Positions 1 to 11,643 are shown, counted from the stretch's first letter. The stretch: 64,000 bases of DNA from Enoplolaimus lenunculus (GCA_030248215.1 JASANG010001861.1:186001-250000), one strand, 5' to 3'. The notes: generated by a model from the sequence alone, not told the origin. Made by a program: numbers and translations.

Positions 1-1828
1 GATAGGTGACGATAAACTACTCTCACCGACGAGACTGTGATACTATAATAATGACAACAAATAAGATCGTACTCGCAATAGAAAATGTTCACGTGAGAAA
101 GGGTTAAGGTAGCGTTTACATTGCACCAGTGTCTTTATTACGTGGACAAATGCGTCAAGCCGTATTTCTCGATGCTATGTTCGTTATTCATTTTAAGTAG
201 CAACTCGTTGTTCAAGAAATAATTTATGATTTCTGTGGCAGCGGTGGTTATCTATATATGCGGTGTTATGATCAATCATCCCACTAGACTATTGGCTTTT
301 GTACAGTTCGCCGTCTACGTAATAAACGCAAAGTTTTAGCCTTAGGCTTATTTTCTAGGTTAGGTATAGGAGAAGGCTTAGGCGAAGGCTCAGATTTATG
401 CTTTGGCAAAGCCTGTTCTTAATCCTAAGCCAAGCTTATACATGCAGTCAGATTTAAAACAGGAAAAACGCACGGTTTCAAGGCCATCGGCCAATGTATA
501 AAACAGGGCCGAAACAGTAGTATTTGCATATTCCTAAGCCTATGCCTAAACATATTCTATAGCTATCCTGCAGAAAAACGTTACACCCGTGATCTTTACA
601 TGGGCCAGGTCATCTGCGACGACGCCAATCTGGTAAGTTGCCAATTTCTTATAGAATATTGTGGAATGTGATGCTTTTTGAACATTCTTCTGCATGAAAA
701 TAAATAATTTCTATTGTATAATGTTTGAAACTAAAAAATACGAAAATATTTGAACCTCAACCGACTCATTATATGAAACCTGATAAAGCCAACTGTGATC
801 CGTTTATTTGTTATGTTTTTAAGTTTACCGTTATTTGCGTTATGAACTAGGACATAATATACGGATATTCACACATTAACAGTACACAACATAGCGATTA
901 AAATGTTTCAAAAGACAAACTGCAAAATTTTTAAAGGTTGGGCTATTACATAATATGCTCGTGCGACAATGCGTGGCGCAATGCTGCGTGCCATATTTTC
1001 TAAAAATCATTTTTGGGCAGCCAGCGCATCTCGCAACTCATTCAAACCTGTAGCCAGTTCAGGCTGTTAACAAGAGCCAAACCAATTTCGGGAGATGCGT
1101 GCAGTTGAAAGCACAAACTTGCAACCGGGACTGAAACTTTGCTTGGTGGGACCCAAAATTTTCCAAAGTGGTTTGAGTCTGAGTACTACAGGCTCTACGC
1201 AGCGGTTCGAATCAATGAGTTTGTAGCGAAAATTCAATTTTACTAAAAGAAAAATTTTGTCGTTTGAAAAAACGTGCTTAAGCCGACAATTTAAGCTGTT
1301 TTCAAAGCGTTTGTTTGTTATTTATATATATATATGTGTGTGTGTATTTAAATTCAAGTTTATTAAAAAGCAAACACACAAACGTTTATTGCATTCTTGA
1401 AACGTGCAAGTATTTCAAGTCTGCAATTATACTTGTCATATGGTTTATTGTTATACATTTAGTTAATTTTAAATTGCGCTGATGACCAAATCTGAACCAA
1501 CAAAACACATTATTCAGTGGTCTATTGTAGGCGTCATCATGAAACAACACCGTTATACTTGCTATCAAGGACAATTTATAGTTCTTTTCGGTCTACTAAG
1601 CCACGTTGATATTTCAAGAAAAAATTCAAATCCTATCAAATTTAAACAACAAACCCTAAAACTTTGATTGCTTTCTAAATGGGGTGAAAATATTAAAACT
1701 CTTCCCCGAAGATTGTGACACAGACGGTTATACTTCGTTTTCCACCTATTTTGTACCTTAATAATTCGACGCAAAGGAGCGATTGAAGACATGGAGGGGT
1801 ACGTCTGTCTGTAGACCCACTGCATTCG
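1..1828. other. Intergenic region, left edge
   Basis: No gene is supported here. About 345-440 carries degenerate CTTAGG-type hexamers, a family A copy sits at 504-601, and a short TA/TG microsatellite lies near 1321-1346. On the minus strand AATAAA-type hexamers occur near 1387 and 1443; they could serve as poly(A) signals for the peptide-precursor gene ending at 1829, but at about 400 bp past the stop this is only a guess. Confidence 0.5.
504..601. mobile_element. Family A element, degenerate copy
   Basis: It begins CAGGGCCGAAACAG and ends CGTTACACCCGTG, a worn version of the GGGGCGGAAC...GTTCCGCCCC inverted ends of family A, with CCTAAG-type hexamers between. It is a short non-autonomous element with no coding capacity. 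Confidence 0.5.
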
Positions 1829-2491
1829 CTATTCCTGTTGTAAATTTTTGAACACAGACACTTGATGTTTTCTTTGACCGGCTCCTTTGTGGTGTTCTCT
1901 TGTAGCAGTCATGCTCCGCTTTCTTTTACGCTGAAACATATCCGGTGGCAGACCTGCTTCTGGAATAGCACCAAATCGTTTGTCCATCTCCGGCATTCCA
2001 GCTTCTGGCACTGCGCCAAAGCGTTTCATAAATGACGGCATACCGGCTTCTGGCACTGCGCCAAAGCGTTTCATAAATGACGGCATACCGGCTTCTGGCA
2101 CTGCGCCAAAGCGGTTGACAAAAGCTGGCATTCCAGCTTCTGGCACGGCGCCAAAACGTTTATCGAATTCTGGCATGCCAGCTTCTGGCACGGCGCCAAA
2201 ACGTTTATCGAATTCTGGCATGCCAGCTTCCGGCACGGCGCCAAAACGTTTATCGAACTCCGGCATGCCAGCTTCTGGCACTGCGCCAAACCTTTTAAAA
2301 AACGATGGCATGCCTGCTTCTGGCACAGCTCCAAAGCGTTTCATAAATGATGGCATACCAGCTTCTGGAACAGCGCCAAATCGTTTATTTTCGCTGACAT
2401 CGGCCGTTCTGTCGCCGTTTCCATAGCAAAATACAACAAATATTGATGCTGTCCGCAACCATTGCAATGACCATCTAAATCTTGAAGTCAT
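1829..2491 (-). CDS. Multi-copy secreted neuropeptide precursor (FGAVPEAGMP repeats)
   Basis: The 220-residue frame starts at ATG 2491; the open frame reaches further up only through a TTG. Residues 1 to about 24 (MTSRFRWSLQ..., core ASIFVVFCYG) look like a signal peptide. A short spacer ends in KR at 36-37. Ten copies of FGAVPEAGMP-x-x-x then repeat every 15 residues from 38, each followed by KR except copy 6, which ends in NR. The tails are SFM, SFF, EFD, EFD, EFD, AFV, SFM, SFM and EMD; the last copy reads FGAIPEAGLPPDMFQ and is followed by RKRKR and a basic 28-residue tail. No glycine precedes any cleavage site, so the peptides should carry free C-termini. Multi-copy, dibasic-spaced, non-amidated 13-mers with F..V...AGM recall pedal peptide/orcokinin precursors; that placement is inference. 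A TTGTCAG just upstream of the ATG could be a 5' splice acceptor. Confidence 0.85.
   Translation of the reverse strand: MTSRFRWSLQWLRTASIFVVFCYGNGDRTADVSENKRFGAVPEAGMPSFMKRFGAVPEAGMPSFFKRFGAVPEAGMPEFDKRFGAVPEAGMPEFDKRFGAVPEAGMPEFDKRFGAVPEAGMPAFVNRFGAVPEAGMPSFMKRFGAVPEAGMPSFMKRFGAVPEAGMPEMDKRFGAIPEAGLPPDMFQRKRKRSMTATREHHKGAGQRKHQVSVFKNLQQE
1931..2380 (-). repeat. Coding 45-bp tandem repeat, ten copies
   Basis: Each 45-bp unit encodes one KR-flanked peptide of the precursor gene. Units 3 to 5 are almost identical in DNA, including synonymous sites, which suggests recent unequal exchange; the last unit is the most diverged. The length is a multiple of three, so the antisense strand also stays open. 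Confidence 0.9.
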
Positions 2492-2824
2492 TTGGTCAAC
2501 TGACAATTAAGATTAACTGTTTAATATTGCCTGTTTAACAACATTAAAATTGGGAACAATATAAAAATACAACATCATAGGATAGGTCCGTTCGTAAAAA
2601 TCAAACGGATTTTCTTCTACGTTGTGCAAGCTGCGTTGTATTGAAATTTTGTATATAAAAGTTTACCAAAATTATTTTTGAAGGTTGTAATGTTTGAGAG
2701 TAAGTATGCAAATGATCTGCAGCCCCCATTTCCGGAGAGTGTACAGTTTAACTGACCCAGGAATAGTTTACAAAATACTTAGAAAATTGATTGTTGAAAA
2801 TTTCACTAATGGGGAATCGCAAAA

Positions 2825-3025
2825 AACCGACACCGGAACCTAATCTTTGGGAAAAACAATACCGGATCCTAACCTTTGGGAAAAACAACACCGGAACTTA
2901 TTCTTTGGGAATAACGATATCGGAAGCTAATCTTTGGGAAAAATCGACACCGGAACCTAATCTTTGGGAAAAACACTTTGGGAAAAACAATACCGGAACC
3001 TAATCTTTGAGAAAATACCGGAATG
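2825..3025 (+). repeat. Minisatellite, 28-30 bp unit
   Basis: About six imperfect copies of a unit of the form ACACCGGAACCTAATCTTTG followed by GGAAAAA lie head to tail, with one shortened copy near 2973. A short open frame across it is only the repeat being read through. Confidence 0.85.
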
Positions 3026-4243
3026 TAAATCATAAATATTTCTTTTAGTTTTCAATTCGACTGAAACATTGGTATTATCTTTATTTACTTCATTGTTACA
3101 TTAAGCTTAGTGTAATTTGTTCATTTAGGTTGCTTTGCCGATTGTAAACCTTTAACAATAAAATACGTGTACGATCTCGGTTTATTACAGGAGAAAACAG
3201 TTAAGATTGCACCAATATAATTGAAAGACTCGGCTTTCCAAAAAATATTACGAATAGCCTAAAAACCACAAGCTGAATGAAAACGGTTTAGGCAGAAGTT
3301 ACCATGTGCTCCTGCAACAACTTTTTGGTGTTAACGGTTTGGACGCATTTTCAAATAGAACTTTTTAACAACTTTTCTATCACTATAGTATTTCCCGAAT
3401 ATTTGATTAGAAAACTTAAACGGAATTTAAATTTTACGCCAAAAGTCAACTTATCGGTGTTTGCACGCACGTGGCTATAAAATTTTCAGGACAGACATTA
3501 CAAGGATTTTCGATGGCTTACAAGCTAAGTTGAAAATTTTCTAGTGGGGGCCAAAATTGTTCAAGGGAAGGCTGAGTCTCATGGCCCCTCTCTGGCGTCG
3601 GGTCCGGCACTTTGACACGACTAGGGGTACTTATTTGCTCTTATCTGACTTGGAAGGTTTAAACACTCTGACGGATTCTAAAATTTCTAACAGAATGCGC
3701 TATTTATATGGTGAAAACTCTATATGAGCGGAGCGAGCTAGAAGCCAAACGCAATTTTCGGGGCGCAAAACAAACAAGCAGCTCATGAAGAGTCAGCGAG
3801 CAGGGTTACGTATTTTCTGTATGAACAATTCTACAAAACTCAATATTAAACAGCATGGGTTGCAGAGTTATACCTATATTATGCGTTATTGTTATTCCGT
3901 AATATTAATTAATAGCACAGGTTATTACAAAATTTTACAAAAAATATATAGTGAGGAAAGCATATAAATTAAATGACCAATTAACCAATCGAAAAGCCAA
4001 GAGCAATTTTTCGGCACAAAAGTTAAAATTTTGTAGAAATCTTATCATTTTATTATAAAAAAGTGTGCCATGGGATGGCGCCACCCTGTAACCCTCCGAT
4101 ACGGATCCGTCTTAATACTACTTGTAAAACATGTAAACTTCCTGCATGCTCCTCTTAATATGGGTATGCCTTCCTTGCATGCAAAACTGCGACAGTCCTG
4201 ACTTCAATCTATTAAAGGTAAAGCGAAAATTATACGGTAGTGA
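3026..4243. other. Repeat-rich intergenic stretch
   Basis: No gene was seen. About 3470-3610 resembles the interior of family E elements (a GGGGGCCAAAATTGTTC segment followed by CTGAG and CCCCTCTCTGG). About 3720-3770 carries the dispersed GCGGAGCGAGCTAGAAGCC motif shared with several sites in the window. Confidence 0.4.
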
Positions 4244-4621
4244 CCAGAATGTAAACGAATAGTAAAATAACGGAAACGGATAGTGATGGAAATAAACGGA
4301 AGCGGAAACGGAAAACGAACAGTGTAAAAGTTTCAAAGATGTTTTACTTTTGTGTCAGTAGAATTGAGACGTGCAAATATTCACCAAACTTTCTTAAATT
4401 TTAAAGAAATAATGACGAATGCGTCGAAATTTTTGTGATTTCAAATGAATTTTTTATTTGAACAACTGCAACATATCCGTAATGAAAAATTGCAAGATAT
4501 ATGTGATTTATAACTGATTTTGAGAGCAAAAACAACGAAATATCATGTATTTCTATAACGGAAACGGAAACAGATACTGATTTTTACCGTAAATGAAAAC
4601 GGATATTCAGTTACACTCTGG
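4244..4621. mobile_element. Family F TIR element inserted into a family B copy
   Basis: The ends are CCAGAATGTAAACG and CAGTTACACTCTGG, an imperfect inverted pair. The interior has the repeated theme ACGGAAACGGAAAC. TAGTGA flanks both sides and looks like a target-site duplication. The right flank reads straight into the start of a family B element (TAGTGATCCGAATAAGAG), so F landed within the first bases of B. Confidence 0.65.
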
Positions 4622-4712
4622 TAGTGATCCGAATAAGAGCGGGCGACTGATATCTAATTTGCCTCTCCAGATGGTTCCCCTGCTATTCGGTTACGGAATA
4701 GTAATTCACCCC
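4622..4712 (+). mobile_element. Family B fragment, split by the family F insertion
   Basis: TAGTGATCCGAATAAGAG, CTGATATCTAATTTGCCTC and TATTCGGTTACGGA match in order the first about 90 bp of full copies such as 26646-27095. The rest of the element is absent. It is a fossil of a non-autonomous element. Confidence 0.65.
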
Positions 4713-5429
4713 ATACTAGTTGGATACAACCTCTTTTTTCATACTCCTTCTTTATGGCAGAACTGACTTGCTCCGAAGCATTTTTGTTGATTGCCACGTC
4801 TGTTAAGTTGTTTTCTAGATTTAATAAAGTTCAGGAGGTCATTTTTGGCCTATAATTTGAAATAATAGAATATAATCCAGGGTACAAATGGAAGTATAAA
4901 ATACCGGAATCGGATGGTTAAAAAATCCAGAACCAGAGCCGGAAGGTTAAAAAATCAGGAACCGGAGCCGGATCCTGAATACAAAATATTAGTTACCGAA
5001 AAATTTATTTTCACAGCTATTTTATCGTCTTTAATGGGAAAGTAATTCGATAATTGTTAGCGATACGAATACTTGTGCTTCTAATAGCATAGAAGTTAAC
5101 TCAAATACTGCATCGCAGGAATGACTCAGTGGTATTATTTTAAGACACATGATTGGTTTCTGTTTGAGTGAAATCTTAAAGACACGGTTGAAACATTTGT
5201 CACAACCGGGGCGCTATATACTTATGACGAGACATTTGGTTCTTACTCTGTGCACTCAAACACCACTGAACATTGAAATCTTAATGTCAAAATTCTAAAA
5301 CAAAGGCAGTAGCATGAAAATTTATCCCAAATTATGCAGCATAACAAATTGACAATTTTCGCAAAACATGGCTCAGACAATTTTAGAAGAATAATTTAGG
5401 ATATAAAATGCCAATTCTTCTTAAATTTT

Positions 5430-5562
5430 CGAATGAGGCAGATTTTCAATGCCGAAAATACCAGAAAATTCTGGTGAAAAATACTAGATTTATTACCAGA
5501 AATGAATAGTGAAAAATACCAGATTTTCCTACCGGAATCGCTATTCTGGTTGCACCCTTTCC
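5430..5562. mobile_element. Family G fragment
   Basis: The segment contains GCCGAAAATACCAGAAAATT and ends GGTTGCACCCT, like the copies at 42190-42311 and 53127-53532, whose interiors repeat ACCGGAA and ATTCCGG. The left end is indistinct. Confidence 0.45.
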
Positions 5563-5689
5563 AGTAACGAATTTACGAAAAACATTTCCCATCTTTAATT
5601 TCGTGCAAACATTTGCCATCTATGAGAAGTAGTAAACAGGGACCTTGATGTACCGTTTACGCTTTGAGTTGTAAGGGTTGAAAATCTTA

Positions 5690-5940
5690 TAACCGCTTTG
5701 ACTTGTACATCCATATTACTTAAACCAAGGGCCCGTACACACAAATGTTTGCAACAATGATCACCAGTAGGTGATAGGTCCTGTGACTTTGGAACCAGTA
5801 AATGCTGAAATTTAATGTTCATCACATTTTCCGCATTTTTGCTCTACTGCGGTACCAATTTTGAGTTCAACAACTGCAATAGTACGTGAGTTTTTGAAAA
5901 CCTATTATTAACTGATGATAGTTGTTATACATTTTCGCGG
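5690..5940 (-). repeat. Dispersed repeat L (also near 10995 and 40790)
   Basis: Shared blocks include GGTCCTGTGACTTTGGAACC, CAACTGCAATAGT and AAACCTATTATTAACTGATG. Similar blocks occur at 10995-11270 and 40790-41050. The open frame across it is not supported as a gene, since it is shared with the other repeat copies. Confidence 0.45.
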
Positions 5941-6479
5941 ATACTGGCCAAAAAGTGAATCATTTTAGTGTTCTAAAAATGTTTCCGTTTTCCGGATTCC
6001 TGCTGAAACCTATGTATAGAAGTTATATATCTGCTGCAGAAAAAGTTAAAAAATAACTGGAAGACAATTATTGAATGGGTTTTGTAATACAGCTGATCAT
6101 TTAAAATGTTTAACTTTTGACTTCAACAGTTGGTTTTATTCCATAATGTAGTTGTTTGGATGAAAACGCGGTAACCAGTACATTAATAATTCAAAGTTTT
6201 CTTACAATTGGTTATTGAAATTTGATTGGATTGAGATTGACAGTACATGTTCTAAAAACAGATAAGGCTTACGATATCAAGTTGTGTTGCCAAATGGCTG
6301 AGTTACCTTAATCTTTATAAAAGTTTTTCGCTAAGAAGCAGGAAAAGCAGTGCTTACAAAATGAAAGAAATAGAGCGAGATATTTACAGAATACTCAAAC
6401 TTGAAACTTTAAAACTGAACGTGCAAGTTGATTACAAATTAGAAATTAATAAATTAATTGCTACATAGAACAAGTTGTT

Positions 6480-7395
6480 TAAATTGGAATGGAAATTATA
6501 TTAAACCCGCTGAAATTTGAGTCTGAAGTTAATCCTGAATAACTGAATTCATGCTAATATTTGACTACAGCTGTTGATAATTTTTCTGCAAATCTATGCC
6601 TACACACTCAATTTTGTTCAAGTTTACTCGCATCGGATAAGCTTGCCCAACTAAACGCAAGTATTCGCTTCATAAGGCATGCTGGCATTTATAATTTAGC
6701 TTCCTTGTCAAAAATTTGTAGTTACAATTCAATATATAGCTTGTTTAATTTCGATAATAAAACTTCCTTGAGCGAACCTATTCAAGCATAATATCTGAAA
6801 TGCACTCTTCTTTCTTGTTTCAAAACGTTAAAACTGCCACTAGTAACGTTGCAACAGCAGTAATCTTGTTCAAATTGGGCAAAAATATCCACATTTAACC
6901 ATTCTCAACCTCTTGTTTGGCAAAGGTTATATATATTATATCAAAATTTCCTAGAGCCTACTTCAAACAGATAGAAAACCGGCCTGTTCTAAACAATTCG
7001 GGATTACCCCAATTACAGTTGGCGCTAGTAGCGATGTAACCTGACACACAGCAATGTTGTCACAATTGCAATACTTTTCGCGTTCGATCATCGTTTTCAA
7101 ATTGGACAGATGTCCGCTCCTTAATAGATGCAAGAGTACTTTTGCTTTTTTTAGCTCTCACGGTAAATATTAGGTTTATCTGTCTTGAATTTTTCGACTT
7201 TCTTATATCAAGCTGCAATTCAATATATCGTTTCATAAATATTTAACGATACTCTTTCCAAAAGCAGACCATGAACACAAATATAATTTTAGTGAACGTC
7301 GGCTTGTTTAAAACAATTAAAAGTTCTCCTATTAAAGTTGGTACGAGTAATGTAACCGGATACATTGTAAAGCCCATACCTGAAACGCTTACTTG
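6480..7395. repeat. Diverged tandem repeat, about three units
   Basis: Equivalent blocks start near 6839 (ACTAGTAACGTTGCAAC), 7023 (GCTAGTAGCGATGTAACC) and 7341 (ACGAGTAATGTAACC). Each is preceded by a TTTAAAACAATT-type run and the first two are followed by CAAATTGG. Spacing is irregular, about 180 to 320 bp. No coding frame is conserved across units. Confidence 0.45.
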
Positions 7396-9655
7396 TGTTC
7401 AATTAATTGAACTAAGTAGCGCGCGTTCAAATTACCTCATACAGGTATAAATTATTCACAAAGTCAAAGGTCGGTGTTTTGTTTCGAACCAGAATAACCG
7501 TGTGTGTATATTACCAACTAAAAGTTTTTTCTGGTTCCTGTGCCTATTTGGGTAGAATTTAAAGGTCCACTTCATTCGTTTGCTAGAAGCATAATTTGGA
7601 CCTGCTTATGACAGTCGAGTGGAGTAGAGTTCAAAATTTTAATTAACTAATATTCGGCGGCAGCCGATCATAGGAGGCTATCAATTTAGCAGCGGCTTAT
7701 ACCGGCTCTCATGCCTGAGTTTATTGGATATCGAAAAAAACTGGCAAAACCATATTAGCGTAAGTTTTTGGGTATAGCTTTGGTGAAGCATGTTAACCCT
7801 CGGCGGCTTGCCTACTAATTCTACACCTAAGCCTAATCCTAGACTTTAGCCTAAACATAAACCTAATCTTAAGCCTGAGACTAAGCTTAAAAATCTTCTT
7901 AGTCTTGCGTTCCCCTGTCTGCAGTAAGCCAGTTGGCCATTGTAACTAACATATACTGCATTTGTGATAAATTGTAATTGCGATGTGAGTCTTCGAAAAT
8001 GAGTTTAATTATAAATATTGTTCAATGAGACGCAACGGTAAAAGTAATGGAGGAAATTGTTCAAAATTGACATAACGTAAATTAAAAACATTATTTAAAA
8101 AGTTCGTTTGTTTTTAAAGCTGTTGATTACGTTTTTAGTTATCGCTATTCACTGAGCTACAACACCACTGTTGTAATTATTTGTTTATCATGTGATCATT
8201 GAAAAAAAGTTTTATGGAAAATGCATAGAAACAAAGCGTGTCAACAACAGTGACGCATCCCGCAGGTGGTGATTAGAACCTCGCGCATTGGCGGGTCTAA
8301 GGCGGCTGGCACCTGGATGTAAACGGATAGAGTAAAAACAACGGAAACGAATAGTGAACAGAATAAACGGAAAATGCGTACTGAAATATTAAGTTTCAGA
8401 GATGTTTTATTTTTCTCATACCACAATTGGTGCGTGCAAACATTCACCGGGATTTCTGAAATTTAAAAGAAGAAATAGCGAATGCATCGGAATTTTTAAT
8501 ATTTTGGATAAATGTCGCACATTTCGAACAATTGAAGCATATCCGTAATGAAAAATTACCAGATATATACGTAATATATAACTAATTTTGACGTTGGTTG
8601 GCGCCCAAGCCGTGTCTACTTCAGCAAGGACCGGATAGCCGACCAGACTTTAAACAGAACCAAAATATATTGTATTAAATTGAAATGTTTAGTAGTAAAT
8701 TTGTATTTGGTTTCTCAAAAATTGTAGAAAAACGTACATTTAACAACCAAAACATACAACAGGCTACAGAGCTTTATATTCAATTTGACTGCAATCGCAG
8801 AGTAAGTCACAGGTGGGTCCACGCGCGATGCTCAGCCGTCTCAAACCCCTTCTTTTTCAAGCTACAACTTTACCTAAAACAGGCTAATTTCAAAAAATTT
8901 AAATGCGAAAATTTCTCGAGTTTCTCGCTTCCTTTAAAGTTTTGGAAATTTTAGCGAAAAATGGTCAAAGGCTAGTTTGTTAAGTTTCATTTTCGAATGA
9001 TTTATATTTGAATGTCACAGCACTGTCGTGCTTACAGTTTTTCGATGTATAAATTGTTCACCTGAATTTTATGTTTTTCTAAGCCAAATAGTTTAAAATT
9101 ATGCGCTTTGGGTTCAATTTGCAAATATTCAAATATTTGTAAAACATGCATTAAAACTGTAAAAGGTGCTTATCGTAAAAATGGTCCGTGTTTACTGTAA
9201 GGGGCGCCCACGTTTCTAGTGGGTCTATAAAATAGTAGGTTTAGATAGTAGATTACATTTTTTTACTTAGACTTAGGTTTAGGAACTCATTTTTGCAACG
9301 CTTAGGTTTAGGCTTAGAAATACGCTTAATCTTCAGTTACGCCCATTAAAGTAACATTGGCCGTGTACAATTATATTCCCGTCAGAACAAGGCCCACTGC
9401 TATTTGCAAGAATTACCTGTTATATTTTTATCGGTAAAAATCTCAATGGTAAGATTGAAATTTCAAACGCTAATCCGAGTGATCTAGCGATTGAAGAACC
9501 ATTTAACAGCGGCACAAGAGTTCATTTTTCCATTGGGGCACACCAACTGCAAAATTGTGCCCGGTTCAACTCAACCTGTATCGTAACTCCTGGTTGTCAA
9601 GACTATGCCCAGCTCAAAATACTGGCTCCATAACCTGTACAGCCCATGTAAACAT
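7396..9655. other. Intergenic stretch with family A and F fragments
   Basis: No gene was seen. CCTAAG-type hexamers occupy about 7820-7900 and TTAGGT-type hexamers about 9240-9340. A family F copy beginning CCTGGATGTAAACGGATAG at about 8309 fades out near 8595. The remainder is AT-rich sequence I cannot assign. Confidence 0.4.
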
Positions 9656-9980
9656 CAGGGGCGGAACGTTTTTCTGTGGGACTAGAATTGAGTAAGTTTA
9701 AAGCTTTAGACTAAATGTTTTTTGTTTGGCTTAGGCTTAGGCTTAGGTTTAGGTTTATGAATAAATTCATTCTTACGCTTAGGCTTTGGCTTAGGTTTAG
9801 GTTTATGAATAAATTCATTCTTACGCTTAGGCTTTGGCTTAGGTTTAGGTTTATAAATAAATTCATTCTTACGCTTAGGCTTTGGCTTAGGTTTAGGTTT
9901 ATGAATAAATTCATTCTTACGCTTAGGCTTTGGCTTAGGCTTTAGCTTAGGAATATGCTTATAATACCGTTCCGCACCTG
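9656..9980. mobile_element. Family A TIR element with internal tandem array
   Basis: The left end CAGGGGCGGAACG mirrors the right end CGTTCCGCACCTG. Inside the left end comes a TCTGTGGGACTAGAAT block, then GTAAGTTTAAAGCTTTAGAC, then CTTAGG-type hexamers with four 48-bp tandem units at about 9741-9932. It has no protein coding capacity. It is the clearest copy of a family with at least eight members here. Confidence 0.75.
9741..9932. repeat. 48-bp tandem array inside the family A element
   Basis: Four nearly identical units run TTAGGTTTAGGTTTATGAAT, then AAATTCATTC, then TTACGCTTAGGCTTTGGC. As 48 is a multiple of three, both strands show repeated open frames; these are not genes. Confidence 0.85.
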
Positions 9981-11479
9981 TTGTTTACACTGGCCACATG
10001 TACTAGCGGCTTTGCTTAATGGTCAGCCGAGCCTCTTCTGAAAATGCAAGATCTGCGACTTGTAATCGTTTGGAGACAGAGCGTAAAAAATTTAAAAAGT
10101 TCATGAAAACAAACTCAATTTTAAAAATTTGTCACAATCTTAGCTTGAAAGCCTTCCATGAAAACAGCTTCAAATTGTACCTGCAGTATTCGAGGTCAAA
10201 ATAATCCTGCGGACACAATATAGCATTTAAAACGAGCGCATGAATTCGAGAGGCATTCTAGTGTAGAATTAATTAAAATAACAAAGTTAAAAAACGTTCT
10301 TATGCATCTATAGCACATAATTCTTTGAAGATTGCCGCTAGCAAAAATAGGAGTCACCGCCCGAGCGCGGTGACAAAAACAAAGTTTAAAGTGTACAGTT
10401 ACGGATATACCAAAAATGTCTATTTGTAAGTTTGAGAAAGTGTTATATGGTCGTTAAATTGGCCCTATGATATCATGGATTAGTGGTGTAGTGATTAAAA
10501 TTGGGGGCTCCGCCAAACTCCAGGATGGGGCCCCCCAAACGCGCGAGCAAAGCGAGCGAGAAGCCATACGCATTTTAAAACTTCGGCTGTTTTGGTTTGA
10601 ACCGGTTTGGGTGGGGGCCATTTTAGAGGTGCCCCCCCAAATTGAGGGTATGGGTGGATGCTACGGCTCTGACGAGAATACCCACGGTAGTCGCCAGAGA
10701 CCCGAATTAGATCACCGGCTAGTATATTTCATTACCAATTGCATAGAATCATATTGCGTTCACTCTCAAGCTAAAGTTGAGGAATAAGTGCAGGAAAGTA
10801 TTGTGCGGCGTATGACTTGGTGATCATTTTAGCTGGAAGCTGCCCATGCTGGCGGAATGGTGAACTGTGTTTGCTGTTTGGTGCATCACGTTTGAGTTGG
10901 CAGCTTCTGTCTACATTCTTAACGCAACGTACATTAGAAGCTTTGCCAAAGCGGTTCTTCTTTTGACCTGACAAGTTTTTTTAGTTTTTTTGTCCAGAAA
11001 ACATAGTTTTGGACTTCAGGTTAACCATTGGTATCGCAAAACTTTCAGCGTAGCGGGCCTAGTGGGGACATACGTCATTCCGCTCACCCCCAGGATCCGC
11101 GACTGGTCTTGTAACTTTCGAACCAGTGAAAATGATGAAATTCCAATGTTGACCCAATTTTCGTATTGGGACTTGTCATACTTTTGTGCCAATTTTAAGT
11201 GTCGCAGTGGCAGTAGTTCTGCAATTTAAAAAACTTATCGCGAACTGGTGACATATGCAACGCATTTAACAATATAGACCATGGTACAAACATATGGTTT
11301 CAAATTTCAAAATTCTAGTCAGGCTGCCGAACACAATTTAAAACTGGAGTGCGAGATGCATAATCTAAAAAGTTGTACACAAAATAATCACAAACAATGT
11401 TTCATGTTGTGCCTTTAATTTAGTTAATAGGCGTAACCTGGTTCCCTATCAGAAAATCGGATAATATATAGAACATGTG
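9981..11479. other. Intergenic, with repeats J and L
   Basis: About 10484-10690 is a GC-rich dispersed repeat with GGGGGCTCCGCC, GGGGCCCCCC and the GCGAGCAAAGCGAGCGAG motif, related to 18790-18982 and 33890-33985. About 10995-11270 is repeat L. The 106-residue frame at 10467 runs across the repeat and is not supported as a gene. Confidence 0.4.
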
Positions 11480-11643
11480 TGATTAGTGGAACATTAGTAT
11501 AAGCACATTCCTAAACCTAAGCCTAAGCCAAAGCGTAATCAGAGTACACTTAAGCCTAAGCCTAAGTCAAAACCTAAGCAAAAAATTAGTCTAAAGCTTA
11601 AGCTTACTCTATTCTAGTCACGCGGAATAACGTTCCGCCCCTG
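11480..11643. mobile_element. Family A TIR element
   Basis: A worn left end (AGTGGAACATTAGTATAAGC) is followed by CCTAAG-type hexamers, then AGCTTACTCTATTCTAGTC and the right end AACGTTCCGCCCCTG. It lies in the opposite orientation to the copy at 9656. Confidence 0.65.

Noticed and set aside
1980-2426. A 148-codon plus-strand frame with GIPASGTAPKRF repeats
   Set aside because: It is antisense to the peptide precursor; its repeats follow from the 45-bp unit. It has no signal peptide, and the minus frame has both a signal peptide and regular dibasic sites.
9711-9945. Repeated frames MNLFINLNLSQSLSVR on both strands
   Set aside because: They are read-through of the 48-bp array in a family A element.
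10467-10787. A 106-codon plus-strand frame
   Set aside because: It crosses dispersed repeat J, whose sequence is shared with other non-coding sites.
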